Origin: Bacillus sp. SG-1
GTDB taxonomy: Bacteria > Bacillota > Bacilli > Bacillales > Bacillaceae_B
Direction of reading: 5' to 3'
NCBI RefSeq assembly: GCF_000181495.1
Contig: NZ_ABCF01000003.1
Span: forward strand, 1-64,000
DNA length: 64,000 bases
The translations under genes and the position numbers were made by a program. Below the pieces are notes generated by a model. That model did no database searches. It was given only the letters and a program-made list of their open reading frames with translations, and was not told the DNA's origin. Position 1 is the first letter of the stretch. The number at the start of each line of letters is the position of its first letter. Below are positions 43,285-52,254 of the stretch, piece after piece.

Positions 43285-45324
43285 ATGGATAAGTCATCAA
43301 GAGACAATAAGAAAAATGAGCAGCTTGATCAGTATCGAATTAAAAATACGGGGAAAAAGATTACGACCAATGAAGGGCTTAAGGTTGCCAATAATGATGC
43401 GACATTGAAAGCGGGAGAACGCGGCCCTGTACTCATGCAGGATTTTCATTTTTTTCAGAAACAGATGCACTTTGATACAGAACGCATTCCAGAGAGGGTC
43501 GTTCATGCAAGAGGTTTTGGTGTGCACGGGGAATTTGAAGCGTATAAGTCGATGAAGAAGTATACCAAAGCGGGGTTCTTGCAGGAAGCCGGGAAGAAGA
43601 CTCCTGTGTTTGCCCGCTTTTCTACTGTGCAGGGAGGCAGGGGATCCAAGGACACCGCCCGGGATATACGCGGGTTTGCGGTCAAATTTTATACAGATGA
43701 AGGAAACTACGATATATTAGGGCTTCAATTTCCGATTTTCGTCCTTCATGATGCCTTTAAGTTTGTCGATTCACAGCATGCCTTGAAGCCTGAACCGCAT
43801 AATGATATGCCGACAGCGTCTGCGGCACATGATAATTTCTGGGACTTTGTTGCGAATAACCAGGAATCTGCCCATTTTGTGATGTGGGCGATGTCAGACA
43901 GGGCGCTGCCAAGGAGTTACCGGATGATGGAAGGTTTCGCGATTAATACCTTCCGTTTTGTCAACGAAGAGGGGCAAGCAGCCTTTGTGCGATTTCATTG
44001 GAAACCAATACTCGGAGTCCATTCCCTGCTGATGGAGGAAGCGCAATTGATTGGCGGGATCGATCCGGATTATCATAGGCGCGATTTGCGAAATGCCATT
44101 GAACGCGGAGCTTATCCTGTATTTGAATTGGGCGTGCAGATGATTGCTGAAGAGGATGAATTCAAGTTCGACTTTGATGTGTTGGATCCTACTAAAGTGT
44201 GGCCGGAAGAAGTGATCCCGGTAGACATCATCGGAAAAATGACCTTGAATAGAAATGTTGATAATTTTTTTGCGGAGACAGAACAGGTCGCTTTTGATGT
44301 GACCAATCTGGTTCCGGGCATCGATTTCACAGATGACCCGATTCTGCAAGGAAGAACCTTCACCTATAAAATCACCCAGATGCACCGGCTCGGCAGTTCA
44401 AACTATCAAGAGATTCCGATTAATCAATCGCTCTGCCCTTTTCATAATAATCAGCGGGATGGCGTGAAAAGGCACCGGATTGACGTTGACCAAGTAAACT
44501 ATTACGAAAATTCAATAGCCAATAATACACCGGGACCGACACCTCCTGAAGCAGGTGGATATCTCCATTATCCGGAACAAGTTAAAGGGCGCAAGGTGAA
44601 GGAAAGAAGCGACTCTTTCAAGGATGTTTTTTCGCATGCCAGACTTTTCTGGAACAGTATGTCGCCGGTCGAAAAACAGCATATCATTGAGGCGTTCAGC
44701 TTCGAACTTGCTAATGTAAAAAGCGTCTCTGTACGCCAGCAAGTCGTAGATATGTTTGTCAACGTGGACAAAGAGATGGCGGCTGCCATTGCGGATAATG
44801 CAGGGGTGAAACCTCCTCAAGGTGACCATGTCCCTGTTACCGCGGCCTCGCCTGCACTAAGCCAGGCGAATACTCGTTATTACCCCAACTCATTAACCGT
44901 TGGCATTTTGATTGGCGATGGATTTGATGGCAAAGAGGTTAAGAGGGTCGTTGATTACTTGAAGGAGCAGGGCGTCTTCGTTGAGATTGTCAGCGAAAAG
45001 CTTGGAACAGTTGTCGGTACAGATGGTATAAAACTGAAAGTCACAAAAACATTCCTGACGACGCACAATGTACTTCTGGATGCTCTCTATATCGTCGGAG
45101 GACGTGCAGATAACCAGGCTGCCTTTAACCAATACATCACAGAGTTCATCCATGGCGCTTACAAACACTACAAACCGCTGGGATTTGCCGCAAGTGGACA
45201 GCCGTATCTTCAATACTCAGCGCATAACAATCTCGCAGGTGTGGTGTTTGCTGCCAATAATTCGGATTTTGAAAAAGAGTTTGTGTCGGCGATTGCTGCC
45301 CGGCGTTTTTGGAATAGAACGTAA
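43285..45324 (+). CDS. katE: Large-subunit monofunctional catalase (KatE type)
   Basis: A 679-residue catalase decomposing hydrogen peroxide. The haem-catalase core has the distal-site region RVVHARGFGVHGEFEAY, the Asn region DFVANNQESAHFV and the proximal Tyr region RTFTYKITQMHRLG. A C-terminal DJ-1/PfpI-like domain (residues 520-679, TVGILIGDGFDGKEVKRVVD) marks the large-subunit class, like E. coli HPII and B. subtilis KatE. The start is set at ATG 43285 by comparison with KatE; an ATG 10 codons earlier is possible, and ribosome-site support is weak for both. A terminator follows. Confidence 0.93.
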   Translation: MDKSSRDNKKNEQLDQYRIKNTGKKITTNEGLKVANNDATLKAGERGPVLMQDFHFFQKQMHFDTERIPERVVHARGFGVHGEFEAYKSMKKYTKAGFLQEAGKKTPVFARFSTVQGGRGSKDTARDIRGFAVKFYTDEGNYDILGLQFPIFVLHDAFKFVDSQHALKPEPHNDMPTASAAHDNFWDFVANNQESAHFVMWAMSDRALPRSYRMMEGFAINTFRFVNEEGQAAFVRFHWKPILGVHSLLMEEAQLIGGIDPDYHRRDLRNAIERGAYPVFELGVQMIAEEDEFKFDFDVLDPTKVWPEEVIPVDIIGKMTLNRNVDNFFAETEQVAFDVTNLVPGIDFTDDPILQGRTFTYKITQMHRLGSSNYQEIPINQSLCPFHNNQRDGVKRHRIDVDQVNYYENSIANNTPGPTPPEAGGYLHYPEQVKGRKVKERSDSFKDVFSHARLFWNSMSPVEKQHIIEAFSFELANVKSVSVRQQVVDMFVNVDKEMAAAIADNAGVKPPQGDHVPVTAASPALSQANTRYYPNSLTVGILIGDGFDGKEVKRVVDYLKEQGVFVEIVSEKLGTVVGTDGIKLKVTKTFLTTHNVLLDALYIVGGRADNQAAFNQYITEFIHGAYKHYKPLGFAASGQPYLQYSAHNNLAGVVFAANNSDFEKEFVSAIAARRFWNRT

Positions 45325-45355
45325 GAGGTAGAATTCTAATAGAAAAATTCAGAGG

Positions 45356-45408
45356 CAAGGTGCTGCCCCGTGGTGGGATGAGGGGACAGCACCTTGTCCC
45401 GTTTTTTT
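45356..45408 (+). terminator. Terminator after katE
   Basis: CAAGGTGCTGCCCC and GGGGACAGCACCTTG form a long stem with one mismatch; TCCCG and seven T residues follow. Confidence 0.88.
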
Positions 45409-45560
45409 ATTTTGGGGGTATGACGTTCCTTCCATCCCTTGGGCCTGAAAATATCAAGGAAGGAATTATAGTATGTCCTGTCGAAAAATGTTAATTGATA
45501 ACAAATTCCGGAAATGTAGAGGATACTATGAATATCCTTTTCCTGTTGTAAAAAAAGGCG

Positions 45561-46829
45561 GTGGTCATAATAGATTTACAAGTTAGCATGTGGGGAGTCT
45601 TCCTTGCGATGGCCCTTACCATCATCTTGATTTTCAGAAAAATAAACCCGGCATATGCCATGATGGCGGGGGCTTGTATGGGGGGACTAACCGGCGGGCT
45701 GGATTTAACAGTCACGGTCGACTATATGATCGGCGGTGCGCAGCTGCTGACTCCGGCAGTGTTACGGATTTTGGCGGCCGGTGTATTAGTCGGTGTGTTG
45801 ATTGAGTCCGGTGCAGCCAACGTGATAGCCAACACCATCGTAACAAAGCTTGGTGAAACAAGAGCATTATTAGCGATTACGTTATCATCATTGGTTTTAA
45901 CGGCAGTCGGAGTATTCATTGCTGCCGCTATTTTAACGGTGGCGCCCATTGCTTTGATGATTGCCAAGCGGACTGGGGTATCCCGTTTAAGTATTTTAAT
46001 AGCAGTGATTTGCGGGGGGAGGGCCGGCAATGCTATATCCCCCAACCCAAGTACGATTGCTGCTGCCGAAGGATTTTCTCTGCCTTTGACAAACGTCATG
46101 GCCGCTGGAATTGGACCGGCTGTCGTGGGAGCAGGGGTTACATACTTGATTGCCAAAAGAGTGAATAAAAAAGGTTCGCAGGTTACCGAAGTTGAGAAGG
46201 TGAAAGTAGATAAAAAAGACGAGCCTTCCTTTTTGGGAGCGATTTCCGGTCCGCTATTCACGATTTTTTTGCTTTCCCTGCAACCGTTAGCCGGCATCAA
46301 AATCGATTCTTTAGTGGCCTTGCCGGCCGGAGGGTTATTTGGTCTGCTCATGATGGGGAAAATGAAAGAGTTCAAGTTTCATATTTCCAGCGGTCTGCAC
46401 AAGATGTCCGGCATAGCCATTGTCATCCTTGGAACAGGGACGTTAGCGGGCATAATCGTCCATTCCTCCTTAAATGACATTATTTTGAGCGGGTTAAATC
46501 TATTTCATTTGCCTGTTTCTTTTATCGCGCCTTTTTCCGGAGCGTTTATGTCGATGGCAACGGCATCCGCAACTTCATCATCTGCAATTTCGAGTAATGT
46601 GTTTGGGGATATGTTATTGGAGAATGGAGTCGCAGCCTTGGCAAGTGCCGCCATGATTAATGCGGGAGCTGTCGGGTTTGACTTTTTGCCTCATGGCCCT
46701 CTGTTTCATATTTCACGAGAGAGTCTATTCATGGATATGAAAGAACGACTCAAAGCACTTCCATATGAATTCTTAATTGCTGTTTTAATGGTGATCGTTT
46801 CTATGATTATGTTTGGAGGCTTATTTTAA
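45561..46829 (+). CDS. GntP family permease
   Basis: A 422-residue transporter with about 12 helices, of the gluconate:H+ symporter/GntP type. Segments include ICGGRAGNAISPNPSTIAAA near residue 150 and SATSSSAISSNVFGDMLLEN near residue 340. The substrate may be gluconate, another sugar acid or a carboxylate; no kinase or dehydrogenase is adjacent. The start is uncertain: GTG 45561 is in frame but overlaps a likely ribosome site (AAAGGCGGTGG), and ATG 45588 is 9 codons later. A weak terminator-like hairpin lies around 46828-46852. Confidence 0.82.
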   Translation: MVIIDLQVSMWGVFLAMALTIILIFRKINPAYAMMAGACMGGLTGGLDLTVTVDYMIGGAQLLTPAVLRILAAGVLVGVLIESGAANVIANTIVTKLGETRALLAITLSSLVLTAVGVFIAAAILTVAPIALMIAKRTGVSRLSILIAVICGGRAGNAISPNPSTIAAAEGFSLPLTNVMAAGIGPAVVGAGVTYLIAKRVNKKGSQVTEVEKVKVDKKDEPSFLGAISGPLFTIFLLSLQPLAGIKIDSLVALPAGGLFGLLMMGKMKEFKFHISSGLHKMSGIAIVILGTGTLAGIIVHSSLNDIILSGLNLFHLPVSFIAPFSGAFMSMATASATSSSAISSNVFGDMLLENGVAALASAAMINAGAVGFDFLPHGPLFHISRESLFMDMKERLKALPYEFLIAVLMVIVSMIMFGGLF

Positions 46830-47093
46830 CGGGGCAGGTATCTTGTCCCGTTCCCTTTTGGAAAGGGGGCGGAATTTGTCGAAACAATGTTGCTGACAAG
46901 ATTGATAGATTATGTAAAAATTAACTTGCGCCCTCCTAAATTATTCCACTTCTTTTCTTCCCTTTGAATGCAAGGAACCCCTTTAAAGTAATATGCCGCC
47001 GTTTTTTCTATCTTAACTTCCCATTCTGTTTAGAGATTGCTTTATATCTTTTTTTGCTGTATAGACATTTACAAATTTTAAGGAGGATGATTA

Positions 47094-47423
47094 ATGAGTC
47101 ACGAAATGTTAGGACGGAACAAAGCAGGAGAAGAAATTGCTTATGCACGTTTCAGTATGAGGAATTACAATGCTTTTATCCTGTATGATTTACTGGACGC
47201 CCAAGTTTTCAATGCAGGGGTCAGCGGATCGGGCAATAGCTCAACTTTCTCAAATCTGCAAATGGAAAAGGCCTTAAATGCGTGGAAAAGGTTATACGGA
47301 AATAATGATTCTGTGTCCGCAAACGGAGCGGAAAACTGGGACCGCAAGCAAATCAACAATTTTATACTAAGCTGTTTTAAAACCGCGCAAAAAGAAGGGA
47401 GCGTGAATGTATCATTCTTTTAA
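47094..47423 (+). CDS. Hypothetical 109-residue protein
   Basis: A soluble protein (MSHEMLGRNKAGEEIAYARF, then SMRNYNAFILYDLLDAQVFN, NDSVSANGAENWDRKQINNF) with a helical pattern and no transmembrane segment. It resembles small proteins present in other Bacilli but has no function known to me. AAGGAGGATG precedes the ATG. It stands alone; after it a 1-kb gene-free stretch holds the 53-bp array and the SAM riboswitch. Confidence 0.65.
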   Translation: MSHEMLGRNKAGEEIAYARFSMRNYNAFILYDLLDAQVFNAGVSGSGNSSTFSNLQMEKALNAWKRLYGNNDSVSANGAENWDRKQINNFILSCFKTAQKEGSVNVSFF

Positions 47424-47564
47424 ATTTTCTTCTTTTTTCCTTCACTGTATTCTTCTAAGAAATACCTCCATTAGTTTCTTTACTTCAAAAAAAAACATTT
47501 TAACATTTTAAGGGGAGAGTACCATGGCTTTGTAAATGTTGCTGTAAGTGCTGTTTTGGCGCAG

Positions 47565-48105
47565 GGCGTCATTTAGAGTGAATGTGTAAAGCCCTGAGGT
47601 GCGCCCGCGCGGTGCGTCATTTTGTGTGAATTGGTTGAATGACACCTGGCGGTCCGTCCGCGCGGTAGGTCATTTTGTGTGAATTGGTTGAATGACACCC
47701 CGCGCTCTGTCCGCGCGGTGTGTCATTTTGTGAGAATTGGTCGAATGACACCCGGCGGTCCGTCCGCGCGGTAGGTCATTTTGTGAGAATTGGTCGAATG
47801 ACACCCGGCGGTCCGTCCGCGCGGTAGGTCATTTTGTGAGAATTGGTCGAATGACACCCTGCGCCTCGTCCGCGCGGTAGGTCATTTTGTGAGAATTGGT
47901 CGAATGACACCCTGCGCCTCGTTTGCGCGGTGTGTCATTTTGTGAGAATTGGTTGAATGACACCCTGCGCCTCGTCCGCGCGGTGCGTCATTTTGTATGA
48001 ATTGAACGAATGACACCCCGCGCCTCGTCCGCGCGGTAGGTCATTTTGTGTGAATTGGTCGAATGACACCCCGCGCTCCGCCCGCGCGGTGCATCATTTG
48101 TATTA
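47565..48105. repeat. 53-bp tandem array, ten units in exact register
   Basis: The motif (G/A)TCATTT recurs at 47616, 47669, 47722, 47775, 47828, 47881, 47934, 47987, 48040 and 48093, always 53 bases apart; one degenerate unit precedes it at 47568 with spacing 48. Within a unit, GTCATT and AATGAC form one inverted repeat around TTGTG(A/T)GAATTGGTCG, then ACACC, a variable ~11-base block (for example CGGCGGTCCGT or CTGCGCCTCGT) and the palindrome CCGCGCGG. The array is GC-rich compared with its surroundings. Because 53 is not a multiple of 3 it is not protein coding. Confidence 0.92.
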
Positions 48106-48185
48106 CCAACCCGTTCAGGCGCACTTCCTCATCCAGGACGGTGCACTCACCCTTTTTGAGTTGAAAGAAAATTTAAATTTTTTAG

Positions 48186-48215
48186 TTGACATTCTTTTCC
48201 TATTTGTTTTATAGT
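48186..48215 (+). promoter_or_regulatory. Promoter of the SAM-riboswitch leader
   Basis: TTGACA (48186-48191) and TATAGT (48210-48215) separated by 18 bases; transcription would start about 25 bases before the S-box aptamer. Confidence 0.75.
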
Positions 48216-48247
48216 GAATTTACCAATTTAATAAATTCCAAATTTTT

Positions 48248-48345
48248 CTTATCCAGAGAGGTGGAGGGACTGGCCCTTTGATACCTCGGCAGCAGACTTT
48301 TATAAGTACTGTGCCAATTCCAGTAGCGTAATGCTAGAAGATAAG
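48248..48345 (+). ncRNA. SAM riboswitch aptamer (S-box)
   Basis: The aptamer starts CTTATCCAGAGAGGTGGAGG and continues GACTGGCCC, with the conserved cores GAtACCtcGGCAgCag, TGCCAATTCCAG and a closing AGATAAG that pairs with the CTTATC start. These are the S-box hallmark segments. With SAM bound it should promote the terminator that follows, shutting off the gene under methionine sufficiency. Confidence 0.93.
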
Positions 48346-48373
48346 AAGAGAAGGTCAATTCTATGTGTTTATT

Positions 48374-48420
48374 AACCCCTCTTCTTATATGCAGAAGAGG
48401 GGTTTTTATTATTTTTTCAG
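48374..48420 (+). terminator. Riboswitch-controlled terminator
   Basis: AACCCCTCTTCT and AGAAGAGGGGTT form a perfect 12-bp stem followed by TTTTATTATTTTTT. An upstream AAGAAGAGAAGG segment at the end of the aptamer can pair with the left arm as the antiterminator. Confidence 0.9.
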
Positions 48421-48455
48421 GAAGTTTAAATCTTTTAAATAAGGAAGGGATTAAC

Positions 48456-49559
48456 ATGACAAAAACATTAATTAAAGCGCCGTTCAGAGCAGATCACGTA
48501 GGAAGTTTATTGCGCCCTGAAAGGATTCACCGGGCAAGAAAAGAGTTTCAGGAAAGGGCCATTTCCTCGCAGGAATTGCATGAAATTGAAACAGAAGAGA
48601 TTAAGAGAATTGTTGACAAGCAGATTGAAGTCGGGTTGAAAGCTGTAACAGATGGGGAGTTCCGCCGCAGGTTCTGGCATACGGATTTTCTTGAACATTT
48701 AAATGGGGTGGAGGGCTATATACCGGATCATGGCTTCCAGTTTAAAGGAGAGGAAACAGAAAGATACGATGTGCGTGTTACTGGTAAAGTTTCCTTTAAT
48801 CCGGACCATCCGCACATAAAAGATTTTATTGAATTCAAAGAGATTGTCGGAGACCGCGCGATTGCGAAACAAACGATTCCTAGTCCGAATCAATTGTTCA
48901 ACGCCGGCATCCGCAACCTCGAAATTTATCCGGACATTGATGAATATGCGAGTGATGTGATTCAAACGTATCGTGATGCCATTCAAGCTTTTTATGATGC
49001 AGGCTGCCGTTACTTACAATTGGATGATGTCTATATCGCGGGCCTTAATGCACCGAAAATTCCTTTTAATGATAGCGGCTATTCCCGTGAAGAGTTAATT
49101 GATCTGGCGTTGCATGTGGTGAACAGCGTGTTGGAAGATAAACCGGAAGACCTGATTGTCACAACTCACATGTGCAGGGGCAACTACCGGTCAAAATGGG
49201 CATTTGAAGGCAGTTACGCCAAAATCGCCCCAACCTTATTTGCAAAAGAAAAAGTAAACGGATTTTTCCTGGAGTACGATGATGACCGTTCCGGCGATTT
49301 CAAACCATTGGAATACATACCGAATGGGGGCCCTCAGGTTGTGCTTGGCTTGTTCACTTCCAAGCATGGTGAATTAGAAGAAAAGGAAAACATCAAAGCG
49401 CGTGTGGAGGAAGCGACACAATATGTACCATTGGAGCAGCTGTGTATCAGCCCGCAATGCGGGTTTGCCTCCACTCACCATGGAAATATATTAACTGAGG
49501 AAGAGCAATGGGAGAAGCTGAAGTATATTGTTGATGTTTCCAAGGAGATTTGGAGCTAA
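48456..49559 (+). CDS. Cobalamin-independent methionine synthase family protein (YxjG/YxjH type)
   Basis: A 367-residue enzyme of the MetE C-terminal domain family, as in B. subtilis YxjG and YxjH, which are also S-box regulated. The zinc-site region TTHMCRGNYRSK near residue 235 and SPQCGFAST near residue 340, as well as the N-terminal RADHVGSLLRPE, match the family. Methyl transfer to homocysteine or a related thiol is the expected chemistry. Start ATG 48456 has GGAAGGGA upstream; the frame is open further 5' only through the terminator. It is followed by a terminator. Confidence 0.9.
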   Translation: MTKTLIKAPFRADHVGSLLRPERIHRARKEFQERAISSQELHEIETEEIKRIVDKQIEVGLKAVTDGEFRRRFWHTDFLEHLNGVEGYIPDHGFQFKGEETERYDVRVTGKVSFNPDHPHIKDFIEFKEIVGDRAIAKQTIPSPNQLFNAGIRNLEIYPDIDEYASDVIQTYRDAIQAFYDAGCRYLQLDDVYIAGLNAPKIPFNDSGYSREELIDLALHVVNSVLEDKPEDLIVTTHMCRGNYRSKWAFEGSYAKIAPTLFAKEKVNGFFLEYDDDRSGDFKPLEYIPNGGPQVVLGLFTSKHGELEEKENIKARVEEATQYVPLEQLCISPQCGFASTHHGNILTEEEQWEKLKYIVDVSKEIWS

Positions 49560-49565
49560 AAAATA

Positions 49566-49596
49566 AATAAGGGACAGGCAATGTCTGTCCCTTATT
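49566..49596. terminator. Bidirectional terminator
   Basis: AATAAGGGACAG and CTGTCCCTTATT form a perfect 12-bp stem around a 7-base loop between the convergent methionine-synthase-family gene and the lipoprotein gene. Confidence 0.85.
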
Positions 49597-50169
49597 CAAG
49601 AAAGCCCCAGCCTGGCGGGAATCCGATATACGAAGATGCCTTCACTCCAATCATCGTTTCGCCGTTATGTTCATAACGCTCGAGGTTTGAAGCAATGACG
49701 ATTTTTTCTCCTCTTGCACCGTACACTTCTTTAACTGCGTCAGACTGAATTTCCGGATTGAACTCAACCGATATAGAGTATAATTTGTCTTCCTCCCGTT
49801 CGATTTCTAAGGTGAAATTGCCTTGTTCATCCACTTCCACTAACTGTTCAAAGACCGGAACTTTATCAGGCTCTACTGTACCATTGGAAATCCCTCTTAA
49901 GGATGCATCCTTGGGATATTTCTTAACTGGACCTTTAGGACGCTTCCTTGATGTAATTCAGGGTATCCCATCAACGTAATGTGAGTTCCCTCATAGTCAA
50001 CGTCTCCGTTGAGAAGAACACTCACAGGATCGTTCCCTGTATTGGTAGGACGGGGTTCAGCATTGGTGGAGACAGCTGTCTTACCGGCGGAATCCCCGCT
50101 TAAACTCCACTCTACTCGGCAGCCGCTTAAAAGCAGCAAAAGAATCAGTAATACACATACTCTGATCAT
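49592..50169 (-). pseudogene. Lipoprotein of unknown function, frameshifted
   Basis: Two frames on the minus strand join into a lipoprotein of about 192 residues. The first begins MIRVCVLLILLLLLSGCRVE, with the lipobox LSGC, and runs to HQGSVLKVQ; the second reads KGPVKKYPKDASLRGI and continues EQLVEVDEQGNFTLEIERE to SYIGFPPGWGFLE. Adding one A in the AAA run (plus-strand TTT at 49934-49936) joins them as VLKGPVKKYP. The C-terminal half has the look of a beta-sandwich. It is either broken or affected by an assembly error. Confidence 0.75.
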
Positions 50170-50713
50170 AGTGCAATCCTATTCTCCTATCTCTAATATT
50201 AGGGTTCAAAACATACAAGAACTCCTGCTATATTCATTCTATAATATGGATAAAAATCCCTGCGCTGAGCAGGTAGATATACTGCTTTCTCCTGGGTTCT
50301 TGATCATTAAGCGATGAGAGTATTGGTTATTCAGTGAAATGGTTTTGAATTATGAACATTTTAGAAAAGAGAATGTGTGGGAATACATTTAAGTAGGGTG
50401 TACTGCTGAACGTGGTCATGAACAGAAAGAGGGTATAAGTGATATCGAATTGTATCAGTAGGCATGAAGAGATAGATGCTGTTGATGACTTTGTACTCCT
50501 TGGAAGGTAATGATTTTAATCTATTGTTAATTGCAGTAGGGAAGTTAGGATTACTATCCTTGTTTATCAGCAGAATTCTTTCAAATGAGAAACTTCATTT
50601 TCAGCAAATAGATAGGGGAAAGTCATATGGAGGGCTGTAACCTGAACAGATGGACTTGTTTACATAAGATTACAAACTTAATACATTAAAGTTATTGGTT
50701 TTCCAAAGTACGA
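50170..50713. other. Gene-free interval, nothing recognised
   Basis: About 540 AT-rich bases between two minus-strand genes. I see no open frame with a ribosome site, no repeat family of this window, no known RNA motif and no clear terminator. It may contain decayed sequence. Confidence 0.5.
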
Positions 50714-51313
50714 TTAACGTCTTTCTATTTTACTCTCATGCTTAATGGAACGCACTGCAAGTGTATCAATGACAGCCTGTTGATCTTTAAGAGTTTCTTT
50801 AATCTCAGCTGATGTATCATCGATGTGTTTCTCAATTTTTTCAAAGTAAGGTCCAAGTGCGTTAATAAGGTTATCTTTTAACTGCTCTTGACCAACTTTC
50901 AATTGGTCTTGACCATCTTTTAACTGAACTTGAGCATTTTTCAAATGATCTTGACCAACTTTCAATTGTTCTTGAACATCTTTCAATTGGTCTTGCCCAT
51001 CTTTTAACTGATCTTGAGCATCTTTCAAATGATTTTGACCAACTTTTAACTGATCTTGAGCGTCTTTTAACCGATCTTGCCCATCTTTTAATTCTTTCAC
51101 ATCTTTAACCAAGCCAGTAAACTGTTGGTCCATGTTGTCAAAGCGTTGATCCATGTTGTTAAAACGTTGGTCCACCTTTGTGGAGCGCTGGTCCATAGTG
51201 TCAAAACGTTGATCAACCTTTTCAAAGCGCTGCTCCATGTTTTCGAAACGTTGGTCCACTTGATCAAAACGATCGTTCATTTGTTTCATGAATTGCTTAA
51301 ATAATTCTTCCAT
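50714..51313 (-). CDS. Heptad-repeat coiled-coil protein
   Basis: A 199-residue soluble protein built almost only of coiled coil. Residues 10-65 are seven-residue units of the type DQRFEN-M/V (VDQRFENMEQRFEKVDQRFD, then further copies), and residues 75-145 are units of the type LKDGQDQ / LKVGQNH / LKDAQDQ. At DNA level these are 21-base tandem repeats that vary at few positions. A short globular end (LGPYFEKIEKHIDDTSAEIK) follows. The function is unknown; the repeat number may vary between strains. Start ATG 51313 with GGAGGGATACTG upstream. Confidence 0.75.
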   Translation of the reverse strand: MEELFKQFMKQMNDRFDQVDQRFENMEQRFEKVDQRFDTMDQRSTKVDQRFNNMDQRFDNMDQQFTGLVKDVKELKDGQDRLKDAQDQLKVGQNHLKDAQDQLKDGQDQLKDVQEQLKVGQDHLKNAQVQLKDGQDQLKVGQEQLKDNLINALGPYFEKIEKHIDDTSAEIKETLKDQQAVIDTLAVRSIKHESKIERR

Positions 51314-51475
51314 CAGTATCCCTCCTTTCATTTTCTTATAGTATACCATGATAGATAAAAAAGCTGGTATTAAAACTTCCAATGTTTTTCCATCAATCTA
51401 GGTCTTGAAACTAGAGGGGACAGGTTTATTTTTCCTGGTTTATTGTGGCTGGGAACCCGACCTGCCCACCGGCGT

Positions 51476-52042
51476 TTACCGCATATTCGACAATCCTTTA
51501 TTAATAAAATTATGGAGAATTTCCGCCATTTCTTTCGGCGTTTTGTTCTGGCCGTTTTCGAGCCAGTTTTTGATGACATAGATGCTGCCGCTTACGAGGA
51601 AGAGGTTGATATATTCAGAGGTTTCCTGATCCATCTTATTGTCGGTGATCCAGTTATTGAAAATGAATTGCTGGGTGATGAGCATGCCTTTTTTATGAAA
51701 GTGGATGTCGCCGTTTTCGCTTAGGAGAATTTGGCAGACGCTGCTTTTTTCTGCGATGAACTCAAACAGTTTTTCGGTCATCTGCAATGCTTCATCTTCT
51801 TTTGAAAAATTATACTGGCCCAGTGCGGCCACTAATTCTTCAATGAAATCTTCCTCGATTAAATTGAGGAGCTCGTACTGATTGGAGAAATGAGCATAGT
51901 AGGTGGAACGGTTGATGTCCGCCCGCTCGCAGATTTCTTTGATGGTGATGCTGGAAATGGGCTTTGTCTGCAGCAAAGCCATCAAACTCTCCTTTAATAC
52001 CATCCTCGTGTATTGTTTTCTTCTGTCCATTTTTGAGTTCAT
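51476..52042 (-). CDS. TetR/AcrR family transcriptional repressor
   Basis: A 188-residue regulator. The N-terminal helix-turn-helix (ITIKEICERADINRSTYYAHFSN..) is canonical TetR; the C-terminal domain includes a segment YINLFLVSGSIYVIKNWLEN typical of the DhaS-like/TetR_C subgroup. It is divergent from the MMPL operon and probably controls it through the palindromes in the shared intergenic region. The ATG 52042 is preceded by AATTAAGGATC, a weak ribosome site. Confidence 0.9.
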   Translation of the reverse strand: MNSKMDRRKQYTRMVLKESLMALLQTKPISSITIKEICERADINRSTYYAHFSNQYELLNLIEEDFIEELVAALGQYNFSKEDEALQMTEKLFEFIAEKSSVCQILLSENGDIHFHKKGMLITQQFIFNNWITDNKMDQETSEYINLFLVSGSIYVIKNWLENGQNKTPKEMAEILHNFINKGLSNMR

Positions 52043-52129
52043 GATCCTTAATTCTTTCCTTTACAATGGCTGTTTTCTATAGACTATATTTACTGAAATT
52101 CATCCTTCACAATACTTTCACAAAAGTTA

Positions 52130-52198
52130 TCCAACATACTGGTTGGATTTGTTGTGTATTGAACATTATGTGCGCAACTGTTTGTTGTATATCCAACA
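52130..52198. promoter_or_regulatory. Two candidate TetR operators in the divergent region
   Basis: TCCAAC-ATACTG-GTTGGA (52130-52147) is a perfect 6-6-6 palindrome and TGTTG-TATATC-CAACA (52183-52198) a perfect 5-6-5 palindrome; both share a CAAC/GTTG core and a 6-base centre, 51-53 bases apart. The second lies near the likely start region of the MMPL operon (AATATAATG at 52205-52215), the first near the tetR promoter. Confidence 0.6.
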
Positions 52199-52254
52199 CG
52201 GTGTTTAATATAATGATAAAGTGAACGTCGGAAAGATACAAGAGAGGATGAAAT

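Noticed and set aside
47565-48105. 53-bp array as a CRISPR locus
   Set aside because: The conserved part (about 42 bases) is longer than the variable part (about 11 bases), and there are no cas genes or an AT-rich leader with cas context.
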